Source: Cytospora piceicola (Eukaryota > Ascomycota > Sordariomycetes > Diaporthales > Cytosporaceae). From it: DNA of 64,000 nt. The stretch covers positions 806,001 to 870,000 of the forward strand of contig JALQBC010000008.1 in assembly GCA_023375675.1 (NCBI GenBank), read 5' to 3'. The position numbers and the translations under genes were made by a program. The notes under the pieces were generated by a model. That model was not told the origin of the DNA. It saw nothing but the letters and a program-made list of their open reading frames with translations, and made no database searches. Below are positions 43,031-56,137 of the stretch, in pieces (the stretch's first letter is position 1; every line of letters begins with the position of its first letter).

Positions 43031-46000
43031 CTTGAGGTTTGATAACAAAGATTGCTTTGAGGGGTTTTTGGTTTGAGGTGGAAGTAGTTGGTGACTTTCG
43101 TCCTCTCCAAGCTGGCGGAGTAGTTGCTACAGAGATATTTATATATTTGCGCCAATATTATTTACCTCACAGCCGAGGTATCGCCCAGTTGCTTACTAAA
43201 CCTTTAAAAGGGGTGATATCGGTGGAGCTTCTTCGCTTCCTTGATTGGCAAAGGGATTGGGTCCCTCCTGTAGTTGAATGGATCGGGGGGGGGGGGATAC
43301 TCTATATCTTACATAGTACCTAGGTAGCATAGAAGCAAAGAGTAAACGAGCACCTCTGAGTCAGGTCTTTAAAAACCTTGGTACTCATCATCATTATCAT
43401 CGTAACCATCATAGCCCTACTCTCTCAAGTCAAGTGCTCATTTCCGTATCTTCCGTATCTTCCGCTGTTCACTGTGGAGCTACCAACACATCAATCGGGA
43501 CCTGTGAACTTTGTTTCATGAGAATATGTAACTAGTACTGCACTTGTCAGGAATTTGTTGGCCGAAGAGTTGACGTCCCAAATCAAAACTTAGACACCCC
43601 CACGCATACCACCAGAATCACTGCCCTTGTTCTCAACGTTCTTGTTCAGTCTGCATGGGTATACACGCAGTGAGGCTCTCCGGGGTGTCGGACACGATAT
43701 CTGAAAGTCGAGGGTACCGTTTCTCTCAATATTGTTGTTGGACTCGCCCTCGAAAAAGAATGCATGAATCAGGGGTGACCGGCCAAGGAGCTCGATCTTC
43801 CCGATATTCAACCACATCTGGTAGTGTCGTCTGTTCAGATATATAATGGGTTTGGCCCACAACGTCGGACTGGACGTGCTGGTGTTGGGCTCGGTTCTGT
43901 AAGTACCGGGGCCGGGGTTTGTGTCTTTGGCTTTTCATTTGGCCTTCGGCGTATGGACTTCGAAGACAAAGCCCCAATTATTTTTGATAGTTGATGCTGG
44001 GCACTTAGTGTCTGATGGTTAGGTTGTAGTTCTTTTTGTCTAAACCTCGCTTGATTACTTCTAGTTCCTGGACGGGATTGAGTTTCAAACCATCGAGCTA
44101 ATCACCAGCACCTGGGCACTTATGAAGTTTCAACCCGAGTGACCGACGAATCAATATGTGCAGTCGAAGCCAACATAAGTCCATGACCCTTATTTATTAG
44201 TGGCTGCAGGAATTGTGAAATAGTATGTCGTATGGACCAGTGACAGACCTATTGCGCAGTATGACTGCCGGCACCAACGATGTCTCTGCTCGGAAGATAC
44301 GAGGGCCCTGTTGTACCCAGATGATCATATTTGGATATGTACTGGTAATCATGTCGGCCTTGACTCCAACGCTGAACAAGCTAGGCTCTAGATTGCAAGA
44401 CCTTGGGTGATATTGGTAAATAGTCGAGGCCTCGAAGGAAAAACAACTCGAAGGAAACATCCAACTTAGACCAGGCCTGAGGTGCACCTCCACATTTCAA
44501 GTGCCGACGGGGCTTTGTCCAAAGAACTTGAAACTTATAGCAGATGGGATGGTTGACGGTCTGGGACAAGCGCAACAACTCTATTCCCCAAGCCCATAGA
44601 ATGCATCAATTGATCTTGAATGAACACATATCTCGGAAACCTAGGCATGGGTAATTACTACTAGTTTAGCCAACGTCCATGACAGCCGCCTTGACGGTCA
44701 TACCCTTACTTACGCCTGCGGATATGCAAGGCATAGCACAGCCCAGGTGGGGGCCCTTCTGCTCTTGTTCCCTTCTGCCCTTCTTCCCTTCTACCCTCCT
44801 GCGGGGGGAGGGAGAATGGTTTCAAATCATGACTAGCTTCTCTTTAAGAAACAGAATATGAATATTCCACCCGACGAGTACGTCGGGTCCAAATCGGGCC
44901 ACAAATTGTATTGCTCTGGGGTTTCGACACAGGGTGTATGTTCAACAAAGCCCCCCCCCCCCCGAGTAAATACCAGAAGCCGCCTGCCATAATATATATT
45001 GTGTCCGGCTTGCTCGATGTTGTCACTGGTGGTTCACCAGCGTCGCAACTCAAGGGAGGTGGATAGCGACGCAAGAAGTGCACTACTATTGTCTTGCTAC
45101 CTGGCTACGAATTTGAGTGCCCAGTGACTGGCCAGGCAGCCTTGTCTGGCGGCGGAGCTCGCTCGACACCGATGACACCTCACAGCCAAAGTCCTAACAG
45201 CTCCTTGGGCCAGGGCTGCTACAGCCGTGGATCCGCGGGACTGGTCCAGCCTCGTGGCCAGGGTGAGTGTCATTCGAAACGAGCCAATACGTCAAGTCAG
45301 CAGAGGCTAAGGCCAGCCACCAGGAACTGCACAGGTGGGGAAACATGACATGATTGCACGAGACAACCAAACCAACTGCATAGGCCGCAGCGGCGGCGTG
45401 TGGAGCAGATATAGCAGGGCTTGGGAGTCCTTCATCTGACGTCTTCCAGGCATTGGTGAGTATGATGGATGCCTGGTGTCGGATTCGTACAAGCAAACCA
45501 CAATGCAAGTCAGCGTCACTTGGTCGATCCCAAACGAAATACCCTGGACAGACTCCTCGTTACGTTTTGGGGTCCTGAAGGCCGTATGAGTGGCAGCGGG
45601 GTTGTGGAAGAGGGGACTATATCACAACAGGAAAGCCAGTTACAGTTACACCGGTCGACACCTCCGGGGCGGGGAGCCGTTGCCGTCAGGCCTGAGGCTC
45701 CCCCAGCTTAGCCGCAGTGCCATTCCAGACTCCCGTTGGGCAAGTGACCTGGTGATGCCCATGATGTATCCCGGACCTCGAGGTTTGGCCAGGTCGCCCC
45801 CTCAAGAACATCGTGACTGCCGATCTTGAGATGAACATTACAGGCGCTCACGCGTTATGCTGACTGGCGTGAATTAAGGTGGTATTACCGACCAACTCCC
45901 ACGCAGAGTTGGTCTTTTCTTCCTTGTCCATCCACACCTCGTACGACGGGGACGTCAAGAATACAGCTGGCCCGTACGACGGAGACACCCCTTTCCTACC

Positions 46001-46835
46001 TGCCCGAATGCTCTTCGACTGCTGGAAGGATTTGTGACATTGGCAACATCAAGGTGGTGTCGGGATGTTTCGCATTCTTGCCGCTATTCGTGAACAAACA
46101 TGAAGACGATCGCGATTAAATTTGGGGGAGGCGGGGTGGCCTCAAGACCTCAAAGTTCCGCTCGGCGACATGTGAAAAGAAGGGGGGCTTCAGTACTGTC
46201 TCACGGGAAGTTGAATCGGTTCGAAAAAGCTGACGGCGCGGTGACGTCGACGAGGAGTGGTTGGACGAGGGTCTCGGGGATGGGGTCGAGTAGAAAAGAA
46301 AACCGATGTCACGCCGCAGGTAACGCGGTACCTTTCGCTTTGCTACCGGAATGCTGCTGACCCGGGGAGTTTCTCAGTGTTGGTGAAGCCTTGTTGCTTT
46401 GTTCATGCCTCCCAACATCGACCCGGCTTTCTTCTGATCGCACCTTTTCTGCTGGACCTAGTCCTTCCAATCGCCCAGGTGACAAAAGACAGCAAAAAGG
46501 GGAGGCTGCGTAAGCTCTAGCCCCAGAGTCTCTCTGCAAGCACTGGCCGCAGAACTACTCCCAATGAAGACGTCAAAATAGAGTCACCACCTCACAACAC
46601 ATGGGAAGAGGGAGCCAACGGTCTCATATACGTACTTATGTAAGAGCAGCGTTCACGGGAAGATCCGAGATGGACCCATATGTACATTGTACATTCCTCT
46701 CCCCTCTGACGTGACAGTGCCGGTAGCCGAGTCATCAGAACCGCCGCTGCCGGCAACAGGGATCCGGTGAAATTTGGGGTTAGGGGGTTTGGGGGGGTTT
46801 GCTGCAGTTCGTGCAGCCAGCAGCAGCAGCTTAGG
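43031..46835. other. Gene-poor region, first part
   Basis: No protein gene can be supported. Notable sequence: a G run at about 43286-43297 and a C run at about 44950-44963. Open frames such as 45094-45348, 45469-45829 and 46100-46360 have no motif, intron structure or hydrophobic pattern. Confidence 0.5.
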
Positions 46836-46869
46836 GGTGTGTGTGTGTGCGTGTGTGTGTGTGTGTGTG
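46836..46869 (+). repeat. GT dinucleotide microsatellite
   Basis: About 17 GT units with a single GC interruption. Non-coding. Confidence 0.9.
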
Positions 46870-49800
46870 GATACCAGAAAGTGTTTTTTTTTATAGGCTA
46901 GGGGGGGAAGCAAGTCCCATGAAGCCGGTTCCACGTTGCGAATCTCCCCTGCTCCCCATCAAATCGGGGTTTCGAGAAGGGCGACGCGCAAGTTGCGCGC
47001 GTAGCGTTGTTGTACGTACTGTAGTAAAGGCGGACTGGCGGACGTTGTAACGGGCCTAAAAGTTATATACCTTTCGGATGAGGCCTTTGGTTTAAATTTA
47101 GCTGGGCCAGCGCATCATCATCATCGGCTGGAGAAATTCGACATTAGGTACGAGCTTTCGTTACTCGTTCAATGCCTGCCTGCCAGTCTGCCTGGCGACG
47201 CGTCTTTTGCGGACGGTGTGTTTCTTTGCTGCAGACGTCTGGAGAGCAAGCTGCGCCGGCCGTGATTAGCTGCGTGCACCTGAGCATATGCGCCCTGAAC
47301 CAGTTTATAAAGGCCCTTCGCTACATATGTAACGAGAGGGCCGCGGAACCGTGCCGTACTTGCGGCAAGCAACGTGGCTAGGAGCAGAAGCATCGACGTC
47401 CAAGAGTGCTTGCTGCACGCATCCTGGCATCTTGGTACATACAACAGTGGTCAGTAGTCTGATAGTGTACAGGTGTGCAGCAGCCCGTGCACCCATTCAT
47501 GCAGTCATCAGAGCCCACCGCCAGATTGCCATCACTCGGAATCTGTCCGTCAGCGTTAGCCTTTTGCCCATGTGTATCAGGGACCCCCGGTGAAAGAACA
47601 AATAGAAAGCGAGGGAAAAGAAAGGGCTTCCCAGGCTGCCAGGGTGAAGGAATTGAGGGTCGCACAGTACTGATACCGCTCACCGAGCACCTTGTCAACT
47701 ACCCAGTCAGCCAGTTGATCAGATTGTTGGAAACCCTGCTAGCCACGGAGATTGGTCGGGTGAGTCGGCCCACCCTGGAGGAGAGATCGACACAGTGCCA
47801 GTTATGTCTTGCGGGTCTCCAAGACCGATGATCTCGAGGGCAGACCCCATCCGGTGCTGCGAATCCGCGGTCAGAGTGGGTGTTTTGCACACCCGTCTGC
47901 ATTTAGGTTTCTCAACGGACTGGTCGTGTCCTGACGTCCGCGTTGTTATATGTATGTATATATGTATATATGTGTATATATGTACCTGTGTGAAGCATAC
48001 CGCATTCCGGTTCTCGACGAACGAAGAAGCTGATGGACTGGACGCAAGTCACCATGGCCGCTGAGGCTGAAGACAGCAGGACTGGTCAGGAGGGGATTCT
48101 CGACATGGCTCGACGAGGTTGGACGACTTAGACGACGACCACCGGGCCGCCAGGCCGACCGCGGCTGTCGTGAAGTCTTACTGCCGGGCCTGATCGTCCT
48201 TGGTAAAAAAGAACGATTGGGCAAATGATGATAAGCCTACAATCGGCGGTCTGTAGCGCCAGCGACATGAGCTTGTTTCAAACCTTGCCTTTTCACCTTC
48301 CTCTGATGGCAAGGCCAAATTCCCAACCACGGAGAGCTGCACCTCCAGGGCCATCCCAAATTCGTCTCAACATGGGTGCCGAGGCATCGCGCAAGGCTTT
48401 TGTTTCTGCTGCTGTGCCTCAGCAGCAAGCTAGCTGCAGCCAGTTGGGAAGATTCCCCAAAAGCAAACAAAACGGAGGGCAATGGGTTTGGCCGTAAATC
48501 AACTGTACCCGTAATGGAAGCAAACATTGCCGATCATGACATAGTGGTTGTCGAGTGACGGGACTGTGGAGTTTCCTTGGTGTGTCAGAACAGGGAGTTG
48601 AGGGTAGCGGCAGCCGCTCCGTTTGCTCGGACGGACAACGACCGGCCGTCCGGGGTAGAAAAGGTCTCATCCCTCCCTCCAAGGCTCGTCATTTGTACTC
48701 CTCGACCCTGGACCACGATGGTAAACGAAGCTTGATAATGGCGCTGTTGCTGAGGAGGCTGTCACTCCCTCTCCGTATCGGGCCTCACGATCAGTGAGCG
48801 TCCAGATGTGCCGGACCCCCTCTTTCATGCTTCATCAAGGAAGCAGCCCTGCCACCCCAACTCCTAAAGCGATGTAGTCGGGAAAACAAGGAGCAGGACG
48901 CGAACCTCCGGCTCTGTCACGTGGCTTTCCCCATCCGTTCGCTCGTTTCGGCCGCGTTGATCGAGAAGTGATGTCATGTTCACAAGGTTGACTTGACTTT
49001 GAGGCGGTACTGGTCGGTTGGGCAGGCAAAACTCTATTTGCACGACCATCCCAATCTTTGCCTAGGCTGCCTGGGCAGTTTCAGAGGGAGGCAAAACAGT
49101 TCGGTGCTTTGGTATATATCGTTCAGAGGCCTTTCGAGTTTAGCTGAAGGCTGGAAATAAGTGGCGCCCCTCTCAACCTCTCAACAACTGAGAGCTCTGA
49201 AGAAAAGGACGGAGGGTCTCCGAGGAAGTAATGGTGGCATAGTGTGTATACTGTTACAAGGACCGATATAAGTGGTAAGTGGAAACCAAGAATGGGACAA
49301 GGAATAGATTGGCGACGACGACAATCTTGCCTGTGACAACGATGGATCGTCAACATTGCTGGCCTGACAATTACTACAGTATATGCACTACCGTGTACAG
49401 CAATCTGTACTGGTCTGTCCCAACGGTCATTGTTTGCTGTGGAACTGACGCCCCAGCACTGTGTACTCCGTTCGGATCCGTATATACTGGAGCGCGTGGA
49501 AACCTGAAGGAAGCAGCCGGTCAACGACAGGCTTCGGCAATCTGACTTCGGGCCTTGTTGGGCCTTTTTCAGAATTCGGGCGCTGTCAAAGGGGCCACGG
49601 GGGGGTTATTCAAAAGTGGCATTTTGAGGGTTGAAGATGCGGATGCCATCATCAAACGACCAGGACCCTGTGAGGGGAGGGAGGGGCGGGACGTGCCAAC
49701 CATGTTTGCTAGCCAGGGGATCCGACACGAGGGGATATCTTTTGGGGGATCTCTGGTGCTGCACCCGTTACTGGGTAGGTATGTACTGTGGTAAGTAGTG

Positions 49801-50056
49801 GTCTGGTAGAGTACTGTAGTAGTCCTGTAACGTTCTCCCAGTCTAACCTACATAGTGTATACCCAGGGGGGAGAAAGGCCGATCTTTTTGAGCGTGTGCT
49901 GCCGACTACGCGGACGGGCATGGGCATGTAGAGCCCGTTACTAGGTAATATGTACTGCGTACTATGCAGCACCTCTGCCTTGGGAATGGAGTCTTGGAGC
50001 CCTGGAGTCTTCCGTATAAGCAAGTTGGGGTTGGTTGCTGCAAGAAGGATGGATTG
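46870..50056. other. Gene-poor region, second part
   Basis: No gene supported. A TATG/TATA-rich low-complexity stretch occurs at about 47946-47982. Mixed base composition otherwise. Confidence 0.5.

Positions 50057-50084
<28 letters not shown>
50057..50084 (+). repeat. CTGT tetranucleotide microsatellite (7 units)
   Basis: Seven perfect CTGT units, followed by TTGG. Non-coding. Confidence 0.95.
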
Positions 50085-50087
<3 letters not shown>

Positions 50088-51896
50088 GCAGTGGCACCGG
50101 AGATTCACGGTAAGGGCGTCACCGGATGCCGATCCACACGACCATGCTTTTTGATTTTTTGGCTGCTCCATAGGCTGGCGTGTTCGTTGACACTTCATTT
50201 CAAGTGGAATTGGTTTGCGCCCTGCGAGTGGAATTGGCCTGCGTCCTGCAGATGATGAGCGACAACGGTGAACACAAGCATAAAAAAACCACAGTGACTG
50301 AGCGAGAGAGATGAGACGCAGTTTGATTTTTTGCTGCAGACGAATGGGTCATTGCAAAATTGCGATCGGCTAAGCCTGAAAATGACATACCTGGTCATGT
50401 TTCCAGCATGCGTGATAGTGACGGCTCGTCGGGAAAGATGTCACGCTAGCTGGTTTGGGTTATTTATAAATTAGGTACTCACACAGTACGGTGTACCTAG
50501 GTACTTCAGAGTGCACATAACCCAACTGCTTACGTGCACATACCGCCTTTCCCCCACCCCATCCTGCCCATCGTGCATTATGGAGTACGTGCCGTTATGT
50601 ACTGGGATGTATTGTGTTTGTAGTAAATGTACGGATCCAGTTGAGACGGAAATTGATCAGGTGTCGGGTTTTCTTCGTCAAGAAACTCCCGAGGTCGATG
50701 TGTCCGAGAAGCCTTGTTTGTCTGCTTGAGCCTTGTCGAGTATGGGAACTCGAGATTGACTCTCTTTGTTCGGACCCTGCTCAGTCTTCACCATCATCGT
50801 TGCTAGCAACAGGGATCTATAGACAATCACAGCGTCAGACTACTCACGTGAGTAGCCTCGAGCAGCCACTGCTGTGCATGTTGCCTGGATAATCGGCCGA
50901 TACAATCCGGCCCCCCCCCCCCCAGGATTCCTTCGAAACAGCCCGTGATGAGTCGCCCCTCGTTACTGATCGACAACGGCAGATCCAATCCGCCCGTCCC
51001 TCCAGCCCTCTCTTGCAGGGCAACTGGGCCCCAAAGAAGAGTCATGACAAGGGCTGCCGCTCTTACGCGTGCTGATCATGGCTGATCACGGGAAAAAGGA
51101 GCCTTTTTTTTTCTTTGGAGAAAAGAGGGAGGGAAATGACGGGGAAACAAGCTGACAGTCACGCAGCATTCGCAGAATCGCATGTCTCCCGGGTTGGGAT
51201 TTTGAACACAAGGACGAACATCCATCAATCAGCAGACGTGTTTGACGATCATCGTCGCAGCGTCGTTGGCAGGTGGCAGTTGGTACTTGGCAGGGCTGGC
51301 AGATCAGATACGACGAGTGAGCGAGAGTCCTCTATCTCGGCTCCAGTTTGGCGGTGACGAGCCGAGGGCCGGGAGAGAGAAAAGACAATCTGACAATTAT
51401 CATTTGTTGTAGCTTCCAGTAGCTGTGGCCAGTCAGCAGTGCCAGTCAGCAGTAGCGATCTTCAACTGAAAATAGTATACTTCTGACTTCCTTGGACCGT
51501 GACACACTGTATTTGCACGCGGATGCAGGGACTGCATGGGCTAAACAAGGTGGTGCATATAAGGAGCAGCGGCTGTCCCTGGGTCGTGACGTCTTTCCCG
51601 CCAATACGTACCGCACTATGTACGGGTAACGTACAGATTATGCAACGCGCCTTGGCAGGTACATAGAGAAGCCAGCATAAATGTACCGTTCAAGTACTTA
51701 TATATTATGCTTGATCTGCTCCTCACTGCCGCCGCATACTGTGCAGTGCCAACTACAGCTGCTATGTACGCGAGTATACTTGCACCATTGTACCCGATAC
51801 CGTGTACTGAATAGCATGGCGCCGTTTGCACCGTGCAATCTAACGTGCAATCTAACGGTGCAGCAAAGAAGCGTGGCCACCACGTCCAGCGTTAGA
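50085..51896. other. Gene-poor region, third part
   Basis: No gene supported. A run of 14 C residues lies at about 50911-50924 and a T run at about 51105-51112. Confidence 0.5.
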
Positions 51897-51967
51897 GTGC
51901 AGTGCAATGCAGTGCAGTGCAGGGCAAGACAGGGCAAGACAGGGCAGGGCAGGGCAGACAGGGCAGT
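51897..51967 (+). repeat. GTGCA / GGGCA short-unit array
   Basis: Consecutive units of AGTGCA, then AGGGCAAGAC and AGGGC. It is an imperfect minisatellite that changes unit along its length, in upstream DNA of the SCOC-like gene. Confidence 0.8.
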
Positions 51968-52285
51968 AAGCTAGGTACATACATGGCGCACGCCGTGCAG
52001 GTACCTAGGTAGGCAGTAGGCAGACAGGCAGGAGAGTAACGCTGTGTGTGGGGACTCTAGCTGATAAGCCGGACTCCTCTTTCGTCTTCTTTTTATATTG
52101 TAGACCCGAGTTGGAGAGAATAATACCAAGGTAAGTAGGGAAGAACAGAGCCTCTTTCTCATTCGACATACCTACTTTAAAGTAACTAGGAATGTACCGA
52201 GTATATGCACGCATATATACCCCAATACCGGTAGTTAGTAGTCCATATATTGAGGTAGGTCCTACCACAGTCACAGTACTACCCA

Positions 52286-52375
52286 CCTTGGTGTCTATAG
52301 GTACTGTAGATAGGTACTGTAGATAGGTACCTAGATAGGTACCTACTTACACGTACCTACATACACGTACCCCCC
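52286..52375 (+). repeat. GTAC/TAGGTACCTA-rich tract
   Basis: Contains repeated TAGGTACTGTAGA units, then AGGTACCTAGATAGGTACCT and TACACGTACC units. It belongs to the dispersed TACCTA/TAGGTA palindromic strings of the window. The gene at 53000 starts about 620 bp further on, after a CCCAC/CTCC-rich leader. Confidence 0.7.
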
Positions 52376-52999
52376 ACTACCCTGTCGCCCGTTCCGACCA
52401 AACCCACTCTACTCTCCCTCGCACCCCACTACGACTCCTCTTTTCTTCCCACGACCACTTCCTTCCGCTCCCGTGGCAGCCCTGCCCAAATTTTCCTGAC
52501 CTTTCCCTGCTCTCCTGAGCTGAGCCCTTTTCCGCCCGCCACCTGTCCCGGAGCCACTTTGTTGGTCTATGAAAGGTAGACAAGCCGTTGATTTGCTATC
52601 CCTCCTCATCCCTCACGAGCTCGCGGCGAACGGAGAAAGCATCGCACTATTAACCCAACCTTTCGGCATTTGACTCGACATTGCAACTTTTTGGGCATAA
52701 ACCAAGGGAGAGAGCCACATTGAACAATCACATGGACGATTTTGCAGAATACGATTTCTTAATGGTAATCTGACCGGCCCCGTCTCCACTTCGACCTGCC
52801 ATTCTTCGCCCAAGATCCGAGACCACGACTCACGGCTCAAGACAAACCAACCCCGTCTTCTTCCCCGACCTTGGAAAACTTGACATTCCTCCCAAACATC
52901 CCACCAAAAAAAATACACAAAACAACAATCCCAATCCCACCCCTCACCCCCCCTTGGAACAAAGAGAAGAACCATTCCACCCTTATAGTAAACCGCCCA
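52376..52999 (+). other. Pyrimidine-rich promoter and leader of the SCOC-like gene
   Basis: Almost continuous C/T-rich DNA (52376-52530) followed by an A/C-rich leader with CCACCAAAAAAAATACACAAAAC before the start codon, as in other highly expressed fungal genes. Confidence 0.5.
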
Positions 53000-53583
53000 A
53001 TGGAGGAAGGAACACAAGTCCACGAACAGGTCCTCCTACCACCCCGGATGCCAGAAATGGCGCGCTCAGATTCCTCTTCGGCGTCCTCCGTCGACCAGTC
53101 CAACACCCCAGGCATCATCGCGCCCGTGCCAGTACGACCGCGACTACCGAGCCGGAAAAGCAGCGGTACCATCATCGTCCCTCGAGAATCAGTCGAAGCA
53201 GTTGAGCCAACCGATGTGAGGATAGACCCTGGCGACGTGCGCGCCATGAGTCCCCGGAGGACCAGTGAGGACTTGGAGGCACTCGGACGTGAGGCTCGAG
53301 ACGAGCTCCGGAGGTGAGTTACCATCACGGCCGGCTTCCACGGCCTGTCATAACCTGCAACCTCAGGGTGCAAGCAACATCACTTTTACTAACGTCAGAC
53401 ACCCTCAACAGACATGCTAAAGCTCTACAAGAATCATTACTCATGATATTCAACCGCATCGAGGCCGTCAAGGAGGAGCACGACAAGCTGGACAGCAACA
53501 ACAAGTTCCTGCAGAAGTATATCGGCGACCTGATGAGCACGAGCAAAATCACAGCGACCTCGTCAACCAGGGCCAAGAAATGA
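53000..53583 (+). CDS. Short coiled-coil (SCOC-like) protein
   Basis: Two exons (53000-53313 and 53412-53583) joined by a 98-bp intron with TACTAAC upstream of its CAG; 161 aa. Residues 1-105 are Ser/Pro/Arg-rich and probably disordered. Residues about 95-150 form a coiled coil (LQESLLMIFNRIEAVKEEHD through LDSNNKFLQKYIGDLMSTS) with the NxxLxxYIxNLM-type end characteristic of SCOC, which in animals is a Golgi protein binding Arl1 and taking part in autophagy and vesicle traffic. The tail TSSTRAKK is basic. The long N-terminus is a fungal addition. ATG at 53000 (CCAATGGAGG) is the first ATG that leaves the disordered head without the low-complexity leader. Confidence 0.85.
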
Positions 53584-55452
53584 ACGCGTCGACAACACCA
53601 TCGTCGAGGCTGTGAAGGCGGAGGTATACCGAAGATCCTGGACGCCGATGGCAGCCGCGGGGGAAAATAGGGGCAAGAGCTGTGGCTGTGGGGCGGTGCG
53701 AAGTGGACCTCACGACCATCCAGCTGGCCTTGCTCAGCTACGTCATTGCAACCAGAAGGGCTTCCCTGAAACGGCGGCGACGTCGCTTACGGTCTCTTGC
53801 GGCGTGGACGATCGCGGTTATACAATACCCCCCGTGATACCGGAAGATATCGGCAGCCAACGGTCCTCAAGTCGCGAGCGGATTGGACACCCAGAATGCA
53901 TGGTCGCTGGCCGGTCAGTACGATGTGGCATGGCATAATGAAGAAAACAAAAAAGACAAAAAAGACGCGTGGACTTTTGGGACTTTTCAAGACGGCGGAA
54001 CGCAAGATCAACCTCCGGAACACCACTACCAATTGCTACCTACCCTCCTCCAATCACCACACTCTCCTTGACAGCCATGAAAGATCACAACAAACCACAT
54101 CTCGAATTTGGATTCGCAGGGGAGGGAGGGGCCTAGAGAGGTCATTCGGATTTGCTTTTTTTACCCTTTTTTTTCCCTCCATCTTTCTTCCTCGGTTGAG
54201 CACGATACAAGAACATCACATCATACCCAGCATCATGGCGGCGGCGCAACGAAGAAAATCCCCACATCTCAACTATACCACTGCTTTCAATACCAAGGTC
54301 CTGCGACTGCCGTTTAACATGCCGTCCTGAGCAACAACTGACCTCAGGATACCCAATTACCAAACGTTCACCAAACCATTTCACATCGACGGATTTTCGA
54401 TTTCAGCATCAGCCGAGGGGTTTACGGGCATTCAAAGGGCAGGGGCTGGATAGCGTCATGTCCACAAAGGCGTTGGTGTTTTGCTGTTTACAACTCCTTT
54501 TCTCCATTTGCTTTGCTGGTTTAATTCTTCAATGACGATACACTGTATTTGTACATAGCCTCGTTTTTTTATTATCTTTTACGATTTCGAAAGCAGCATG
54601 AGTGTGTCTGGTGTCGGACTCGACACTCAAGCTTAGTAGTCAGTCAAGTCAGTCAAGTCAATGATGGGCAGCCGTTTAGACTGGCAAGCCTCAAAAATTG
54701 TCAAAACGTACGAGAAAAAAGAAATGTTGTGCCAGCTCCGATGGGATGCCATGTTTGTTACTAGTCAAAAAAAAAGATCCCACAGCGGTGTCTCGAACTC
54801 GATGGTGTCCCTGCATGCATGCTACTTTACGTACATACGTATGTATGTATATCTGTGTGGATGTATGCGTCCCTGGCCTTCCTCCCATGCTGCAGCCATG
54901 CGGGTGAGCTGTCTGACAGAAGGGCCCTTTTTCCTTTTTCCTTTTCCGTTTTCCCTCTTTTCCTTTTTCCCCAACTTGGACCGCCAACCCTGCCGGTAAC
55001 TACGTATAGCAAGTAGCTGGCTGTCCAGGTAGTAGTATTCATCCGATCCTTGGATCCATCCATCCACCACTCATCGTACCCTCCTCTCTGTGCCATATGG
55101 GCAGCACCAGCATGGCAGCACCAGCGTGGGTGGATGTACACTTGTACCTACTTACACACCTGAGACACCAAGGGGTACGGGGTTTCCTACGGGAATGGAA
55201 CGGTTGGGAAACATTCAAGGGGACCAGTGACCCAGCCCTGCAGCAAACATCAATGTGGTCTCCCCCAGACCAGCCTCAGCCTCTGACGTCAGAAGGCGGC
55301 TGACAAGAGACAAACTTTAAAAAATGCATGCCTAACCGCATGCCTACATGCTCAAGTACATAACTAGTGTCGGTACACACATGGTACTGTTACAATTCTG
55401 CTGAAGGTACCGTCATGAAACAACCCCCGTGGAAGAATTGACTGGTCCAGAC
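53584..55452. other. 3' flank of the SCOC-like gene and intergenic DNA
   Basis: The longer open frames here (53612-53938, 53797-54330) have no conserved features and probably represent 3' UTR and intergenic sequence. T-rich runs and a TACGTACATACGTATGTATG stretch (about 54828-54850) are present. Confidence 0.45.
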
Positions 55453-55499
55453 GGGAACGGTCGCGTTGACTATGCTTCGGGCCAGTTTGACTATGTGGG
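55453..55499 (+). repeat. 47-bp inverted repeat, left arm
   Basis: Perfectly matches the reverse complement of 56091-56137 over 47 bp. The arm contains TTGACTATG twice. Sequence similarity drops abruptly at both ends. Confidence 0.93.
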
Positions 55500-56090
55500 C
55501 CGGGCTGCATCCAATCAATACACACAGGAGCGCCCGCCCACCCAAATTTGGCTGCGCAGTAGCTGACCTTAACATTTATTCCATGACACTTTACAACTCA
55601 ACGGCTATTGAAGCCATCACTACCATTTTTTGCCTCACGCACCTCGCCGTCCCCGTCCCCGTCCCTTTAACCTACACCCACAGAGGGCCACGAGTACGCT
55701 CGTGATAGCTTCATCTGCGCCGGGCACGCCATGGCCGGGCACGGCTGACGGTGCATTCCAGCCGGCCTGGGGAGATCTGACGAGCACCAGACCTACTGTG
55801 AATGGGCTGGGACAGGCTCGTGGGGGCTCTGCTAGGCGGGGTGGCGGTCATACTGGTACATCTCGCGCTGGGCGATATAGCGAGGTCATTATGGAGATTT
55901 AGTGTGCCCAAATCGCTGATTTGAATCGCTATAAACTACACTCAAAAGCAACAATATTGTCGCTTTGGCTTCAGTTAATTTGGGTGGCTTCAATTAATCT
56001 GTATGTGACAATTGAGGGCAGCGAGCGCAGGCACCACCAAGTTTGTATGGGAATGCTGCTCGGCCACCTCCGGCCCGCGCATAGCCGTGA
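55500..56090. other. Spacer between the 47-bp inverted repeats
   Basis: 591 bp with no convincing gene. Toward the right it contains short near-repeats (TGGCTTCAGTTAATTTGGGTGG then CTTCAATTAATCTG; AATCGCT twice). No transposase-like reading frame is present, so if this is an element it is non-autonomous. Confidence 0.5.
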
Positions 56091-56137
56091 CCCACATAGT
56101 CAAACTGGCCCGAAGCATAGTCAACGCGACCGTTCCC
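56091..56137 (-). repeat. 47-bp inverted repeat, right arm
   Basis: Inverted copy of 55453-55499, separated by 591 bp. No target-site duplication is obvious outside the arms. Confidence 0.93.

Noticed and set aside
41927..43042. 371-codon plus-strand open frame
   Set aside because: Antisense shadow of the ADH gene; repetitive Asp/Val/Ala composition.
53797..54330. 177-codon frame downstream of the SCOC-like gene
   Set aside because: No domain, odd composition with poly-Lys and Phe runs from A- and T-rich UTR-like sequence.
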